DNA of 19,497 nt from an uncultured Porphyromonadaceae bacterium (GCA_900550025.1 URQP01000042.1:1-19497); one strand, 5' to 3'. Positions 1 to 7,952 are shown, numbered from the stretch's first letter. Notes: generated from the sequence alone by a model not told the origin. Numbers and translations: made by a program.

Positions 1-2418
1 GCGGAATGCGTCAGCCCCGGCAAACGTGACCTTAATACGCGGATACTTCGCGTCAGAAAGCAAATACAACTTCGAATCAGTATTCTCGCCGATAAAACTC
101 TGTTTCTTGGCTACAGGCTCGAAAACAAAACGCTTGACGTACGGATAGCCTTGTTCCGCATCATAAAGCACGGCTGTCCACACCAATCCTTCACGATATT
201 TCTCTATGCGCAAAATATTGTCCTCATAATGGTTTCCGGCATCGAATGTAGACGTATAATACTCTCCGCTCTTAAGCACCACCAAAATACGGTCGTTGGA
301 ATTGAACTCGCCAAGCGATTCCCCCCTGCCGTCATAGTTCAGGCGCAGAACGTCAGGGTCGAACCATACCTCACGGCCGCCCAATGTAGACACACCTTTT
401 TCTTTCAACGATATGCGGTGAACCTCGTTTTTAGTAACCATATTGCCTAACGAGCCTTTCCCCTTGATGGCTATATCGGCAAAATCCACATCGAACTGCA
501 ATTTCTTCAACCGCGGCTTGTCCTTAAGCGTGACGCGCAATGTCTCCGCCTCTCCGTTGGGATTGACAGAGAACCACCATATTTTCGACCCTTTCAGCCC
601 TTGTGTCATATCATACTCCTTGTCGCGGGTGACACCGGTCACGGCAAAACGCTTCATATACACTGTACCGCCCTTACCATTCTGATATACAAGATTATAA
701 ATGGTACGCACATCATTGCGCTTAAACACATTTAGATACAATATGTTCTTACCAACATAAAGTTTGTCGGCAACTTTCACAATCTTATACTTGCCGTCCT
801 TGTAGAATATGATAATGTCGTCGATGTCGGAACAATTGCATACGAACTCGTCTTTTTTCAAACCGGTACCTATGAAGCCGTCCTCCCGGTTGATATACAG
901 CTTTTCATTCGCTTCCGCCACTTTCGCGGCCTCTATGTTGTCGAAATTACGTATTGTAGTACGCCGCTGGTGCGCCGCTCCATATTTCCGCTTTAAATTC
1001 TCGTACCATCTGATTGCATATTCCACCAAATGCTCAAGATTCTCATTGATAGCCGAAATCTTGTCTTTGAGCGAAGCTATGTACTCATCAGCCTTGTCGC
1101 TGTTGAATTTCAATATGCGCCCCATCTTTATATCGAAAAGACGCACAATGTCGTCGCGCTTCACCTCGCGTACAAACGTCGGCTTGAACGGCTCCAGACG
1201 CTTGTCGATATGAGCCACCGCCTCGTCTATATTGCGGCTTTGCTCATATTCCTTATCCTTATATATGCGCTGCTCTATGAATATCCTTTCCAGCGAGGCG
1301 AACATCAGGCTTTCCAACAGTTCGCCGCGCTGTATCTCCAACTCACGGCGGAGCAAATCCTTCGTATCGTCGACACTGCGGCGCAACACATCGCTTACAG
1401 TCAAGAAATGCGGCTTACGGTCGGAAATCACACAACAATTAGGCGATATGCTGACTTCGCAATCCGTGAAAGCATACAAAGCATCAATGGCACGGTCGCT
1501 CGACGTTCCGGGAATCAGATGCACGATTATATCGGCATGCTCTGCCGTATTGTCATCCACCCGGCGGATTTTTATCTTTCCTTTTTCCTGAGCCTTTATG
1601 ATAGAATCGATAAGCGTGCCAGTAGTCTTTCCGTATGGTATGTCGGTTATCTCAAGCGTCTTGTTGTCTATCTTGTCAATCTTGGCGCGCACCCTCACCG
1701 AGCCGCCACGCCCGCCATCGTTGTATTTCGACACATCAATATAGCCGCCTGTAGGAAAATCGGGATACAATGAAAAATCCTCTCCGCGGAGATATGCCAC
1801 AGCCGCGTCGAGAATCTCATTGAAATTGTGCGGCAGAATCTTCGACGACAAGCCGACCGCGATGCCTTCCGCCCCTTGGGCAAGCAACAACGGAAACTTC
1901 ACCGGCAAAGTCATCGGCTCCGGCTTACGGCCGTCGTACGACACAGTCCAGTCCGTAGTCTTCGGATTGAACACCGTTTCAAGAGCGAACTCCGACAACC
2001 GGGCTTCTATGTAACGCGGAGCCGCCGCGCTGTCGCCCGTAAGGATATTTCCCCAGTTCCCCTGGCACTCTATAAGCAAGTCCTTCTGGCCAAGCTGCAC
2101 AAGCGCGTCGCCAATAGAGGCATCGCCATGCGGGTGATACTGCATAGTATTTCCCACTATATTGGCGACCTTATTGAAACGTCCGTCGTCAAGCTCCTTC
2201 ATCGAATGGAGTATACGCCGCTGCACAGGCTTCAAGCCGTCCTGTATATGAGGCACGGCACGCTCAAGAATTACATACGACGCATAATCGAGAAACCAAT
2301 TCTGGTACATTCCCGACAGATGGGTATTCTTTTCTTTCGGAACCACGTACGACGAATGAGCCTCCTCTCCGGCAGCCTCATTCGCCATATCTTCGATATT
2401 TTCGTTTTCTTCTATCAT
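1..2418 (-). CDS. parC: DNA topoisomerase IV subunit A (ParC/GyrA family), 3' end outside window
   Basis: Type IIA topoisomerase A subunit, which breaks and religates the DNA gate during decatenation together with a ParE-like partner not seen here. Translating the minus strand from the ATG at 2418 gives 806 codons without a stop before the window edge. The N-terminal breakage-reunion domain has HPHGDASIGDALV (residues 95-107), the equivalent of the GyrA quinolone-determining region, and AAAPRYIEARL, where Tyr136 is the expected DNA-linking tyrosine. The second half is a beta-rich C-terminal region with GyrA-like repeats. Family members in Bacteroidota are somewhat longer, so the last part is probably missing. 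It is read divergently from glyQS. ParC rather than GyrA is inferred from overall resemblance to Bacteroidota topo IV A and is less certain than the family. A shorter start at Met11 is possible. Confidence 0.93.
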   Translation of the reverse strand, partial: MIEENENIEDMANEAAGEEAHSSYVVPKEKNTHLSGMYQNWFLDYASYVILERAVPHIQDGLKPVQRRILHSMKELDDGRFNKVANIVGNTMQYHPHGDASIGDALVQLGQKDLLIECQGNWGNILTGDSAAAPRYIEARLSEFALETVFNPKTTDWTVSYDGRKPEPMTLPVKFPLLLAQGAEGIAVGLSSKILPHNFNEILDAAVAYLRGEDFSLYPDFPTGGYIDVSKYNDGGRGGSVRVRAKIDKIDNKTLEITDIPYGKTTGTLIDSIIKAQEKGKIKIRRVDDNTAEHADIIVHLIPGTSSDRAIDALYAFTDCEVSISPNCCVISDRKPHFLTVSDVLRRSVDDTKDLLRRELEIQRGELLESLMFASLERIFIEQRIYKDKEYEQSRNIDEAVAHIDKRLEPFKPTFVREVKRDDIVRLFDIKMGRILKFNSDKADEYIASLKDKISAINENLEHLVEYAIRWYENLKRKYGAAHQRRTTIRNFDNIEAAKVAEANEKLYINREDGFIGTGLKKDEFVCNCSDIDDIIIFYKDGKYKIVKVADKLYVGKNILYLNVFKRNDVRTIYNLVYQNGKGGTVYMKRFAVTGVTRDKEYDMTQGLKGSKIWWFSVNPNGEAETLRVTLKDKPRLKKLQFDVDFADIAIKGKGSLGNMVTKNEVHRISLKEKGVSTLGGREVWFDPDVLRLNYDGRGESLGEFNSNDRILVVLKSGEYYTSTFDAGNHYEDNILRIEKYREGLVWTAVLYDAEQGYPYVKRFVFEPVAKKQSFIGENTDSKLYLLSDAKYPRIKVTFAGADAFR

Positions 2419-2498
2419 ACCAACTAATAAAATCAGGCATCCCTACGCCTCTTTGTCGTTAAAAAAGCGTGTTATTTACCAATTATATACAATTCGGG

Positions 2499-2518
2499 AT
2501 TTTTGCCCTCGCAAAAAT
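2499..2518. repeat. Perfect 8-bp inverted repeat in the divergent promoter region
   Basis: ATTTTTGC (2499-2506) and GCAAAAAT (2511-2518) form a perfect inverted repeat around a 4-nt CCTC centre. It lies between divergent genes, so it cannot be a gene-end terminator for either. It covers the predicted minus-strand -7 box and could be an operator or simply a symmetrical AT-rich promoter segment. Confidence 0.5.
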
Positions 2519-2519
2519 A
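2512..2519 (-). promoter_or_regulatory. Predicted -7 element (TATTTTTG) for the topoisomerase IV A gene
   Basis: The minus strand reads TATTTTTG here, an exact match to the Bacteroidota primary-sigma -7 consensus TAnnTTTG. It would place the transcription start near 2505, about 90 nt upstream of the topoisomerase start codon. I see no TTTG at the usual -33 distance. The motif overlaps the right arm of the inverted repeat 2499-2518. Confidence 0.45.
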
Positions 2520-2542
2520 AGAATAAAATCGAAAAAAATCAT

Positions 2543-2550
2543 TTACTTTG
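2543..2550 (+). promoter_or_regulatory. Predicted -7 element (TTACTTTG) for the glyQS operon
   Basis: TTACTTTG matches TAnnTTTG at 7 of 8 positions (T for A at position 2). A start near 2557 would give a leader of about 80 nt before the glyQS ATG at 2635. No clear -33 TTTG at standard spacing. Confidence 0.4.
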
Positions 2551-2634
2551 CACCTTAAAATATTGAAACGGTATGCAAAGACTCTATTAAATTGCGTACC
2601 CAATGAACAAACGAACAAAAATATTATTACGAAT

Positions 2635-4176
2635 ATGGCTCAGGAAGATTTATTCAAAAAGATTGTAGCCCACGCCAAAGAATATGGCTTTGTATTCCCG
2701 TCAAGCGAAATCTACGACGGACTTTCCGCAGTTTATGACTACGGACAAAACGGTGTGGAATTGAAAAACAACATCAAACGATACTGGTGGGACGCGATGA
2801 CCCAACTCAATGAAAACATCGTCGGGCTGGATTCAGCCATCTTCATGCACCCGACTATTTGGAAAGCTTCGGGACACGTCGATGCGTTCAACGACCCGTT
2901 GATTGACAACCGCGACTCGAAGAAACGCTACCGCGCCGATGTGCTCATCGAAGATGAAATCGCAAAATACGACGACAAAATAAACAAGGAAGTAGCTAAG
3001 GCCGCCAAAAAATTCGGCGACTCTTTCGACGAGAAACTCTACCGCGAGACAAATCCCCGCGTACAGGAACATCTTGCAAAGCGCAACGAGCTTCACGAAC
3101 GCTACTCAAAGGCGATGAACGACATGAACCTTGAGGAACTGCGCCAGATAATCCTCGACTACGACATAGTATGCCCTATCTCCGGGACAAAGAACTGGAC
3201 AGAGGTGCGCCAGTTCAACCTTATGTTCTCAACCGAGATGGGAAGCACCTCGGAAGGCTCGATGAAAGTGTATCTGCGCCCGGAAACGGCACAAGGAATC
3301 TTCGTCAACTTCCTCAACGTGCAGAAGACAGGCCGTATGCGCATACCGTTCGGAATCGCGCAGATTGGAAAGGCATTCCGCAACGAGATTGTAGCGCGCC
3401 AGTTCATCTTCCGCATGCGCGAATTCGAGCAGATGGAAATGCAGTTCTTCGTCCGGCCGGGTGAAGAATTGAAATGGTTCGCAAAATGGAAAGAGACACG
3501 CCTGAAATGGCACAAGGCTCTCGGACTGGGCGACGAGAAATACCGCTACCACGACCACGAGAAGCTCGCCCACTACGCCAACGCGGCGACCGACATCGAA
3601 TTCCTCATGCCGTTCGGATTCAAGGAAGTGGAAGGCATACACTCCCGCACAAACTTCGACCTCGGCAACCACGAGAAATTCTCCGGAAAGAAGATACAAT
3701 ACTTCGACCCGGAACTGAACCAGTCATATACACCGTATGTCATAGAGACATCAATCGGCGTTGACCGTATGTTCCTCTCCGTATTCGCTTCATCATACGA
3801 AGAAGAGAAACTGGAAAACGGCGAGACGCGCGTAGTGCTGCATCTGCCTGCTCCGCTCGCCCCGATAAAAGCGGCGATTATGCCGCTCGTACGCAAAGAC
3901 GGACTTCCTGAAAAAGCACAGGAGCTTGTCGATGCACTTAAATTCGATTTCAAAGTGCAATACGACGAAAAAGATTCCATCGGCAAACGCTACCGCCGTC
4001 AGGACGCAATCGGAACGCCGTTCTGCATCACCGTCGACCATCAGACATTGGAAGACGGCACAGTGACAATCCGCCACCGCGATTCAATGCAACAGGAACG
4101 CATCCCGGCATCGGAAGTGGCATCGGTGCTCGACAAGGAAGTAAGCATGAAAGAGTTGCTTAAAAAATTAGTTTAA
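2635..4176 (+). CDS. glyQS: Glycine--tRNA ligase, homodimeric class II type
   Basis: Charges tRNA-Gly with glycine in the cytoplasm. The 513-residue protein is the dimeric eukaryote/archaea-like GlyRS, not the alpha2-beta2 GlyQ/GlyS form. Visible signatures: an N-terminal catalytic segment with PSSEIYDG and YDYGQNGVELKNN; class II motif 2 (GKAFRNEI followed by FRMREFEQMEMQFFV); motif 3 (ETSIGVDRMFLSVF); and a C-terminal anticodon-binding domain starting near LPAPLAPIKAAIMPL. The reading frame is open to a TTG at 2548, but those 29 extra codons overlap the predicted promoter and do not resemble the family, so the ATG of MAQEDLFKK is chosen. It is the first gene of an apparent operon; the lemA ATG lies 3 nt after its stop. 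Likely essential and constitutively expressed. Confidence 0.97.
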   Translation: MAQEDLFKKIVAHAKEYGFVFPSSEIYDGLSAVYDYGQNGVELKNNIKRYWWDAMTQLNENIVGLDSAIFMHPTIWKASGHVDAFNDPLIDNRDSKKRYRADVLIEDEIAKYDDKINKEVAKAAKKFGDSFDEKLYRETNPRVQEHLAKRNELHERYSKAMNDMNLEELRQIILDYDIVCPISGTKNWTEVRQFNLMFSTEMGSTSEGSMKVYLRPETAQGIFVNFLNVQKTGRMRIPFGIAQIGKAFRNEIVARQFIFRMREFEQMEMQFFVRPGEELKWFAKWKETRLKWHKALGLGDEKYRYHDHEKLAHYANAATDIEFLMPFGFKEVEGIHSRTNFDLGNHEKFSGKKIQYFDPELNQSYTPYVIETSIGVDRMFLSVFASSYEEEKLENGETRVVLHLPAPLAPIKAAIMPLVRKDGLPEKAQELVDALKFDFKVQYDEKDSIGKRYRRQDAIGTPFCITVDHQTLEDGTVTIRHRDSMQQERIPASEVASVLDKEVSMKELLKKLV

Positions 4177-4179
4177 GAT

Positions 4180-4773
4180 ATGAAACTAAGAAACAGAATA
4201 GCAGCGTTTGCGACAGCCATAATGGCCGCCGCAACGCTCAGTTCGTGCAACTACAACTCGCTCGTCGAGAAAGAGCAGGCCGTAGAGCAATCGTGGGCAG
4301 AAGTGGAGACTCAATACCAGCGCAGGGCTGACCTGATTCCGAATCTTGTCAACACGGTGAAAGGTTATGCCGAACACGAGTCAAAGACACTCGAAAGCGT
4401 AGTTGCTGCACGTGCGAAAGCCACATCAATCACTCTCTCCGCAGATGATTTGACAGAGGAAAACCTCGCAAAATACCAACAGGCGCAAGGCGAATTGTCG
4501 GGAGCATTGAAATCGCTGCTTGCCGTAACGGAATCGTATCCCAACCTGAAAGCGAACGAGAACTTCCGCGACCTGCAAGTGCAGCTTGAAGGAACGGAGA
4601 ACCGCATATCCACAGCCCGCACACGCTATACACAATCGGTAAAAGACTACAACACTGCGATAAAGAAATTTCCTACGGTAATCTATGCAGGATGGTTCGG
4701 ATTCGAGGAAAAACCTCAATTCAAAGCAGAAGCGGGAGCAGAGAGCGCACCAGAAGTTAATTTTAACGAATAA
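4180..4773 (+). CDS. lemA: LemA family lipoprotein
   Basis: A 197-residue LemA-family protein. Members are membrane-anchored, mostly helical envelope proteins of poorly defined function. The N-terminus has a basic start, a hydrophobic stretch and a lipobox LSSC with Cys23 as the predicted lipidated residue, so it should sit in the periplasm on a membrane. The family core is clear: an early helix with VEKEQAVEQSWAEVE, the signature RRADLIPNLVNTVKGYAEHE (residues 48-67), then SYPNLKANENFRDLQ and the ENRISTARTRY helix. The usual size is about 185-200 residues, so it is full length. It starts 3 nt after glyQS and ends 4 nt before the FKBP gene, so it is very likely cotranscribed with both. LemA is often paired with TPM/YgcG-domain genes, but none is present here. 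Confidence 0.93.
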   Translation: MKLRNRIAAFATAIMAAATLSSCNYNSLVEKEQAVEQSWAEVETQYQRRADLIPNLVNTVKGYAEHESKTLESVVAARAKATSITLSADDLTEENLAKYQQAQGELSGALKSLLAVTESYPNLKANENFRDLQVQLEGTENRISTARTRYTQSVKDYNTAIKKFPTVIYAGWFGFEEKPQFKAEAGAESAPEVNFNE

Positions 4774-4777
4774 ACAA

Positions 4778-5353
4778 ATGAAGAAATTACCTATATTACT
4801 ATGCCTTTCGGCTTTGATAGCCATAGTGTCGTCGTGCAAGCTCGACCCGGAAGAGGACGCATGGGAATACTATGAGGACTGGCGCAACGAAAACCAGACG
4901 TGGCTGCAACAGCAAGCAGCACGCACAAATGACGACGGCACTCCCTACTACAAGACTGTGGTTCCGGACTGGGATGCCGGAGCATACGTACTGATACACT
5001 ATTTCAACGACCGCAACGCCACGGCCGGCAATTTGTCGCCGCTGTACACCTCCACAGTCGATATTAAGTATAAAGGACAATTGTACAACGACGTTGCATT
5101 CGACTCCTCGTACACGCAAACCGCATACGGAGACAGCATCGCCCGCTCGCAAGTAAATGGCTTCATAAGCGGGTTCTCGATAGCAATGATGGACATGCAC
5201 GTGGGCGACTCGTGCGAGGTGCTGATACCCTACCAGCAAGGCTACGGCTCTACCGGCTCATATTTGGGTGAAGTGCCAATCTATCCATACTCCAACCTGA
5301 AATTCCACATCAAATTAGTGGATATTCCCGGATACGAAAAACCGGCAAGATAA
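4778..5353 (+). CDS. FKBP-type peptidyl-prolyl cis-trans isomerase, lipoprotein
   Basis: Predicted prolyl isomerase that helps fold proteins outside the cytoplasm. The 191-residue product begins MKKLPILLCLSALIAIVSSC; VSSC is a lipobox with Cys20 lipidated. The residues after Cys (KLDPEED) are acidic, resembling the lipoprotein export signals described in Bacteroidota, so surface exposure is possible (inference). Residues about 93-183 form a divergent FKBP domain: VNGFISGFSIAMMDM, then HVGDSCEVLIPYQQGYGS, and IYPYSNLKFHIKLVDI at the end, which is the typical closing strand. I see no second domain. The reading frame is open 31 codons upstream, into lemA, but the ATG at 4778 gives a proper signal peptide and normal operon spacing. 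Catalytic activity is plausible but unproven, as the active-site loop is shortened. Confidence 0.88.
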   Translation: MKKLPILLCLSALIAIVSSCKLDPEEDAWEYYEDWRNENQTWLQQQAARTNDDGTPYYKTVVPDWDAGAYVLIHYFNDRNATAGNLSPLYTSTVDIKYKGQLYNDVAFDSSYTQTAYGDSIARSQVNGFISGFSIAMMDMHVGDSCEVLIPYQQGYGSTGSYLGEVPIYPYSNLKFHIKLVDIPGYEKPAR

Positions 5354-5362
5354 CATTATGCC

Positions 5363-6391
5363 GTGATACAGAAACGGATTATAAACATAATCACCGTATT
5401 ATTGCTGTTGCCGTGCCTGCAATCCTGCCACGACATAAGGGAATATGCCGACAATCCGGAAGGCAATTTCGAGGCACTGTGGACTATACTCGACGAGCAT
5501 TATTGCTTTTTCAAATACAAAGACATTGACTGGACGGAAGTAAAAGCCCGTTATCAGAAAAAAATCAGCCCCGCAATGACCGACGAGGAGCTGTTCCGCG
5601 TCTGTTCCGAAATGCTGATGGAACTGAAAGACGGACATACCAACCTCAGTTCCCCTTTCGATGTGTCGCGCTATTGGATATGGGAACAATACCCGGCCAA
5701 CTACGACGACCGTCTCGTAAAAGAGCATTATCTTGGATTCGACTACCGCACGGCATCGGGAATCGACTACCAGATACTGCAGAACAACTACGGATATATG
5801 TACTACGGCTCCTTCTCCTCTACAATAGGAGAAGGCAACCTCGACAATATACTTGCTTACCTCGCAGCTTCCGACGGTCTTATAATCGACGTGCGCGACA
5901 ACGGCGGAGGCTTGCTGACCAATGTCGAGACCCTCGTGGCACGATTCATCGACGAGAGGATTCTTGCCGGATACATCTCGCACAAGACCGGCCCCGGACA
6001 CGAAGAATTTTCCGAACCGTATCCTTATTACATAGAACCTGCAAAATCACGGATACACTACAAAAAGCCGATCGTGGTGCTTTGCAACCGCGCCACATTC
6101 AGCGCGGCCAACAATTTCGTATCAATCATGAAAAGCATACCATGTGTAAAAATCATCGGCGACACGACAGGCGGAGGATGCGGACTGCCGTTCACTTCCG
6201 AATTGCCTAACGGATGGAGCATACGCTTCAGCGCAGCCCCCATTTACGACAGCGAAGGCAACCTTACCGAGTACGGCGTCGAGCCTTCCGAAGGATGCAA
6301 GACCGACATCACCGATACCGACAAACTCGCCGGTAAGGACACCATCCTTGAGCTTGCATTCCAAACACTTGATTCAATGCAACAGGGCTAA
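5363..6391 (+). CDS. S41 family peptidase lipoprotein (tricorn/CTP-like), GTG start
   Basis: Predicted serine endopeptidase of MEROPS family S41, 342 residues, anchored outside the cytoplasm: signal peptide, then LQSC with Cys22 lipidated. An N-terminal helical part contains MELKDGHTN, where His92 is in the position typical of tricorn-like S41 enzymes. The catalytic core has DGLIIDVRDNGGG (171-183) and the nucleophile-type motif NRATFSAANNF with Ser247, then IIGDTTGGG. There is no obvious PDZ domain and no Ser-Lys pair as in classical C-terminal processing proteases. The start is GTG at 5363: the only ATG nearby (5358) reads ATG-CCG-TGA, and the stop of the FKBP gene is in frame just upstream. 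It lies 9 nt after the FKBP gene as the probable last gene of the operon. The substrate is unknown. Confidence 0.9.
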   Translation: MIQKRIINIITVLLLLPCLQSCHDIREYADNPEGNFEALWTILDEHYCFFKYKDIDWTEVKARYQKKISPAMTDEELFRVCSEMLMELKDGHTNLSSPFDVSRYWIWEQYPANYDDRLVKEHYLGFDYRTASGIDYQILQNNYGYMYYGSFSSTIGEGNLDNILAYLAASDGLIIDVRDNGGGLLTNVETLVARFIDERILAGYISHKTGPGHEEFSEPYPYYIEPAKSRIHYKKPIVVLCNRATFSAANNFVSIMKSIPCVKIIGDTTGGGCGLPFTSELPNGWSIRFSAAPIYDSEGNLTEYGVEPSEGCKTDITDTDKLAGKDTILELAFQTLDSMQQG

Positions 6392-6564
6392 AAATAGCCG
6401 CCCAAGCCCATTTAACAATAATTAAACAAAAAAAATCGGGATATTGTAAACATTATCCTGCACATATTGTTTTATCATTAAAAGCGACCAAGTATCTACT
6501 TAATTAAACACACAAATAAGAAGAGAGCTAAACAACTAATTTATTAATCTCTAATTTTTCGATT
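6392..6564. other. AT-rich intergenic leader upstream of the OmpA-family gene
   Basis: This 173-nt segment is strongly AT-rich. A weak 5-bp hairpin (6386-6390 with 6395-6399) overlaps the S41 stop codon, but no T-run follows, so termination there is doubtful. I found no good TAnnTTTG match. The A/T-rich region before the ATG at 6565 is typical of well-expressed Bacteroidota envelope genes. Confidence 0.4.
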
Positions 6565-7752
6565 ATGAAGAAATTATTACTGACAGCGATGGCTGTCCTG
6601 ATGGCCATACCAGCCATCAACGCACAGGAGACCGTGACAGAAGGAAACGCACAACCCGCACCCGAACCAATCTACACACATTCTTGGCGCGACAATTAGT
6701 ACATCCAGTTAGGTGCCGGAGCACAAATGCCGCTATTTGAGAAGAATCCCGGTAACAGCAACTTCGATTTCGACAAGACAACCGCCGTATACGAAGCAGC
6801 TGTAGGACATTGGTTCTCTCCATGGTTCGGATTCCGCTTCCGCGGACAAGGCGGAAGACTGCATTGGGACAACACCGGATGGAACAAGATGAGCTATGCA
6901 AATTTCGGGCTTGACCTTACTTGGGACATGTTCAACAGCATAGGCGGTGTCAATGACAAACGCGTATTCAGCATCATTCCATACTTAGGTGTAGGTACGT
7001 CTTACGCATGGGATTACAACAACGGTGGCAACATCCTTGACAACGACGGTAACCCGATGGACCACCAATGGGTTGTCAACGGCACATTCGGCATGGAATT
7101 CCGTTTCCGCACGAGCAAACGCGTAGATTTGTATATCGACGCACGAATGACAGCCACAGCCGACAATATCAACAATGTGGCTTGGAAAACCGGTGTAGAC
7201 CCGATATTCTCTCTCACCGGCGGTCTGAAAATCAACCTCGGCAAAGAGGGACGGCATGCCACTAAATACGAACCCTACGATTGCTCTGGCGAAATCAAGG
7301 CCCTCAACGACCGCATAAACGCGATGCGCGACGAACTCAACCAAAAAGATGCACGCTTACGCGCAGCAGAATCACAATTACCTTGCCCCGAAGTGAAAGA
7401 GCAACCGGTAGTTGAACAAAAAGCAGCCGCAGAATGGCAACCGGCCGTAAGATTCCGCATCAACTCCGCGACCGTATCCGCCAACGACAAAGTGACGCTC
7501 TACGATGTAGCTAAATATATGAACGAAAATCAAGATGTAAAAGCTATAATCAAGGGATATGCTGACAAAGACACAGGTACAGAAGAGTACAACAGGCAAC
7601 TGTCTGAGAAACGTGCCAATGCTGTCAAGGACATAATTGTCGGTCACGGAGTAGATGAAAGCCGCCTGTCAATTGAAGGTTTAGGCGACAGTGCCCAACC
7701 ATATTCCGACAACAATAACTGGAATCGTGTTGTACTGATCGAATTCGAATAA
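6565..7752 (+). CDS. OmpA-family outer membrane protein interrupted by an in-frame TAG (possible pseudogene)
   Basis: Predicted outer membrane beta-barrel protein with a peptidoglycan-binding C-terminus. ATG 6565 starts a clear signal peptide (MKKLLLTAMAVLMAIPAINA, cleavage before QET). Codon 45 (6697-6699) is TAG; the same frame then continues 350 codons to TAA at 7750-7752. Downstream are barrel strands beginning YIQLGAGAQ, a coiled-coil linker (about codons 242-272) and an OmpA C-terminal domain (about 292-395) with GYADKDTGTEEYN and LSEKRANAV, including the Arg that normally contacts diaminopimelate. TAG sits after HSWRDN, where a Trp (TGG) is plausible: one G-to-A change. An ATG at 6727 could restart translation, but without the signal peptide or first strand. 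Options are nonsense mutation, base-call error or readthrough. It is flanked by its own leader and a strong terminator, so it is monocistronic. Confidence 0.88.
6697..6699 (+). other. In-frame amber codon within the OmpA-family gene
   Basis: TAG at codon 45, between the exported N-terminal segment (HSWRDN) and the first barrel strand (YIQLGAGAQ). Frame is kept on both sides: 132 nt from ATG to TAG, and the downstream ATG at 6727 is 162 nt from the start. TAG is also used as the natural stop of the GH30 gene in this window, so genome-wide reassignment of TAG is unlikely. Confidence 0.9.
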
Positions 7753-7781
7753 CACCATAAACACACACAACACAAAATTTG

Positions 7782-7813
7782 CAGGGTGGAGAAGCATTTC
7801 CCCACCCTGTTTT
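7782..7813 (+). terminator. Rho-independent terminator after the OmpA-family gene
   Basis: Arms 7782-7793 and 7798-7809 pair over 12 positions with one A/C mismatch around a GCAT tetraloop; TTTT follows at 7810-7813. It begins 30 nt after the stop codon. Confidence 0.85.
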
Positions 7814-7861
7814 CATATCCCGCTATTTGTATGTTTTAATCATATTTAACGGAAACTTTTA

Positions 7862-7870
7862 CCCCCCCCC
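7862..7870 (+). repeat. C9 homopolymer in the predicted promoter of the T9SS-sorted protein gene
   Basis: Nine consecutive C residues, preceded by CTTTTA and followed by ACACAAATTG. The tract ends 13 nt before a perfect -7 element (7884-7891). The -33 box expected about 19 nt upstream of that element (around 7861-7864) would fall at the start of the tract, so changes in tract length would alter the promoter. Confidence 0.75.
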
Positions 7871-7883
7871 ACACAAATTGAAC

Positions 7884-7891
7884 TATTTTTG
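7884..7891 (+). promoter_or_regulatory. Predicted -7 element (TATTTTTG) for the T9SS-sorted protein gene
   Basis: TATTTTTG is an exact TAnnTTTG match, about 62 nt upstream of the ATG at 7953. The usual TTTG at -33 is missing; TTTT (7857-7860) and the C9 tract occupy that area. Confidence 0.55.
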
Positions 7892-7952
7892 TCATAAAAA
7901 CTTATCTATTAACAATAAAAGTTGCGCCCGGCACAAATAAGGGCATATCACA

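Noticed and set aside
1030..1773. 247-codon plus-strand open frame opposite the topoisomerase gene
   Set aside because: The opposite strand has an unbroken, strongly conserved topoisomerase IV A reading frame; this is its antisense shadow.
2548..2634. 29-codon N-terminal extension of glycyl-tRNA synthetase
   Set aside because: It would start at a TTG inside the predicted -7 box and adds sequence unlike the family; the ATG at 2635 gives the normal N-terminus.
6386..6399. Terminator after the S41 peptidase gene
   Set aside because: The stem is only 5 bp, overlaps the stop codon and has no T-run after it.
6697..6699. Genome-wide reassignment of TAG to an amino acid
   Set aside because: TAG ends the GH30 gene exactly where its last strand should end, the other complete genes end in TAA, and no other in-frame TAG occurs in any gene here.
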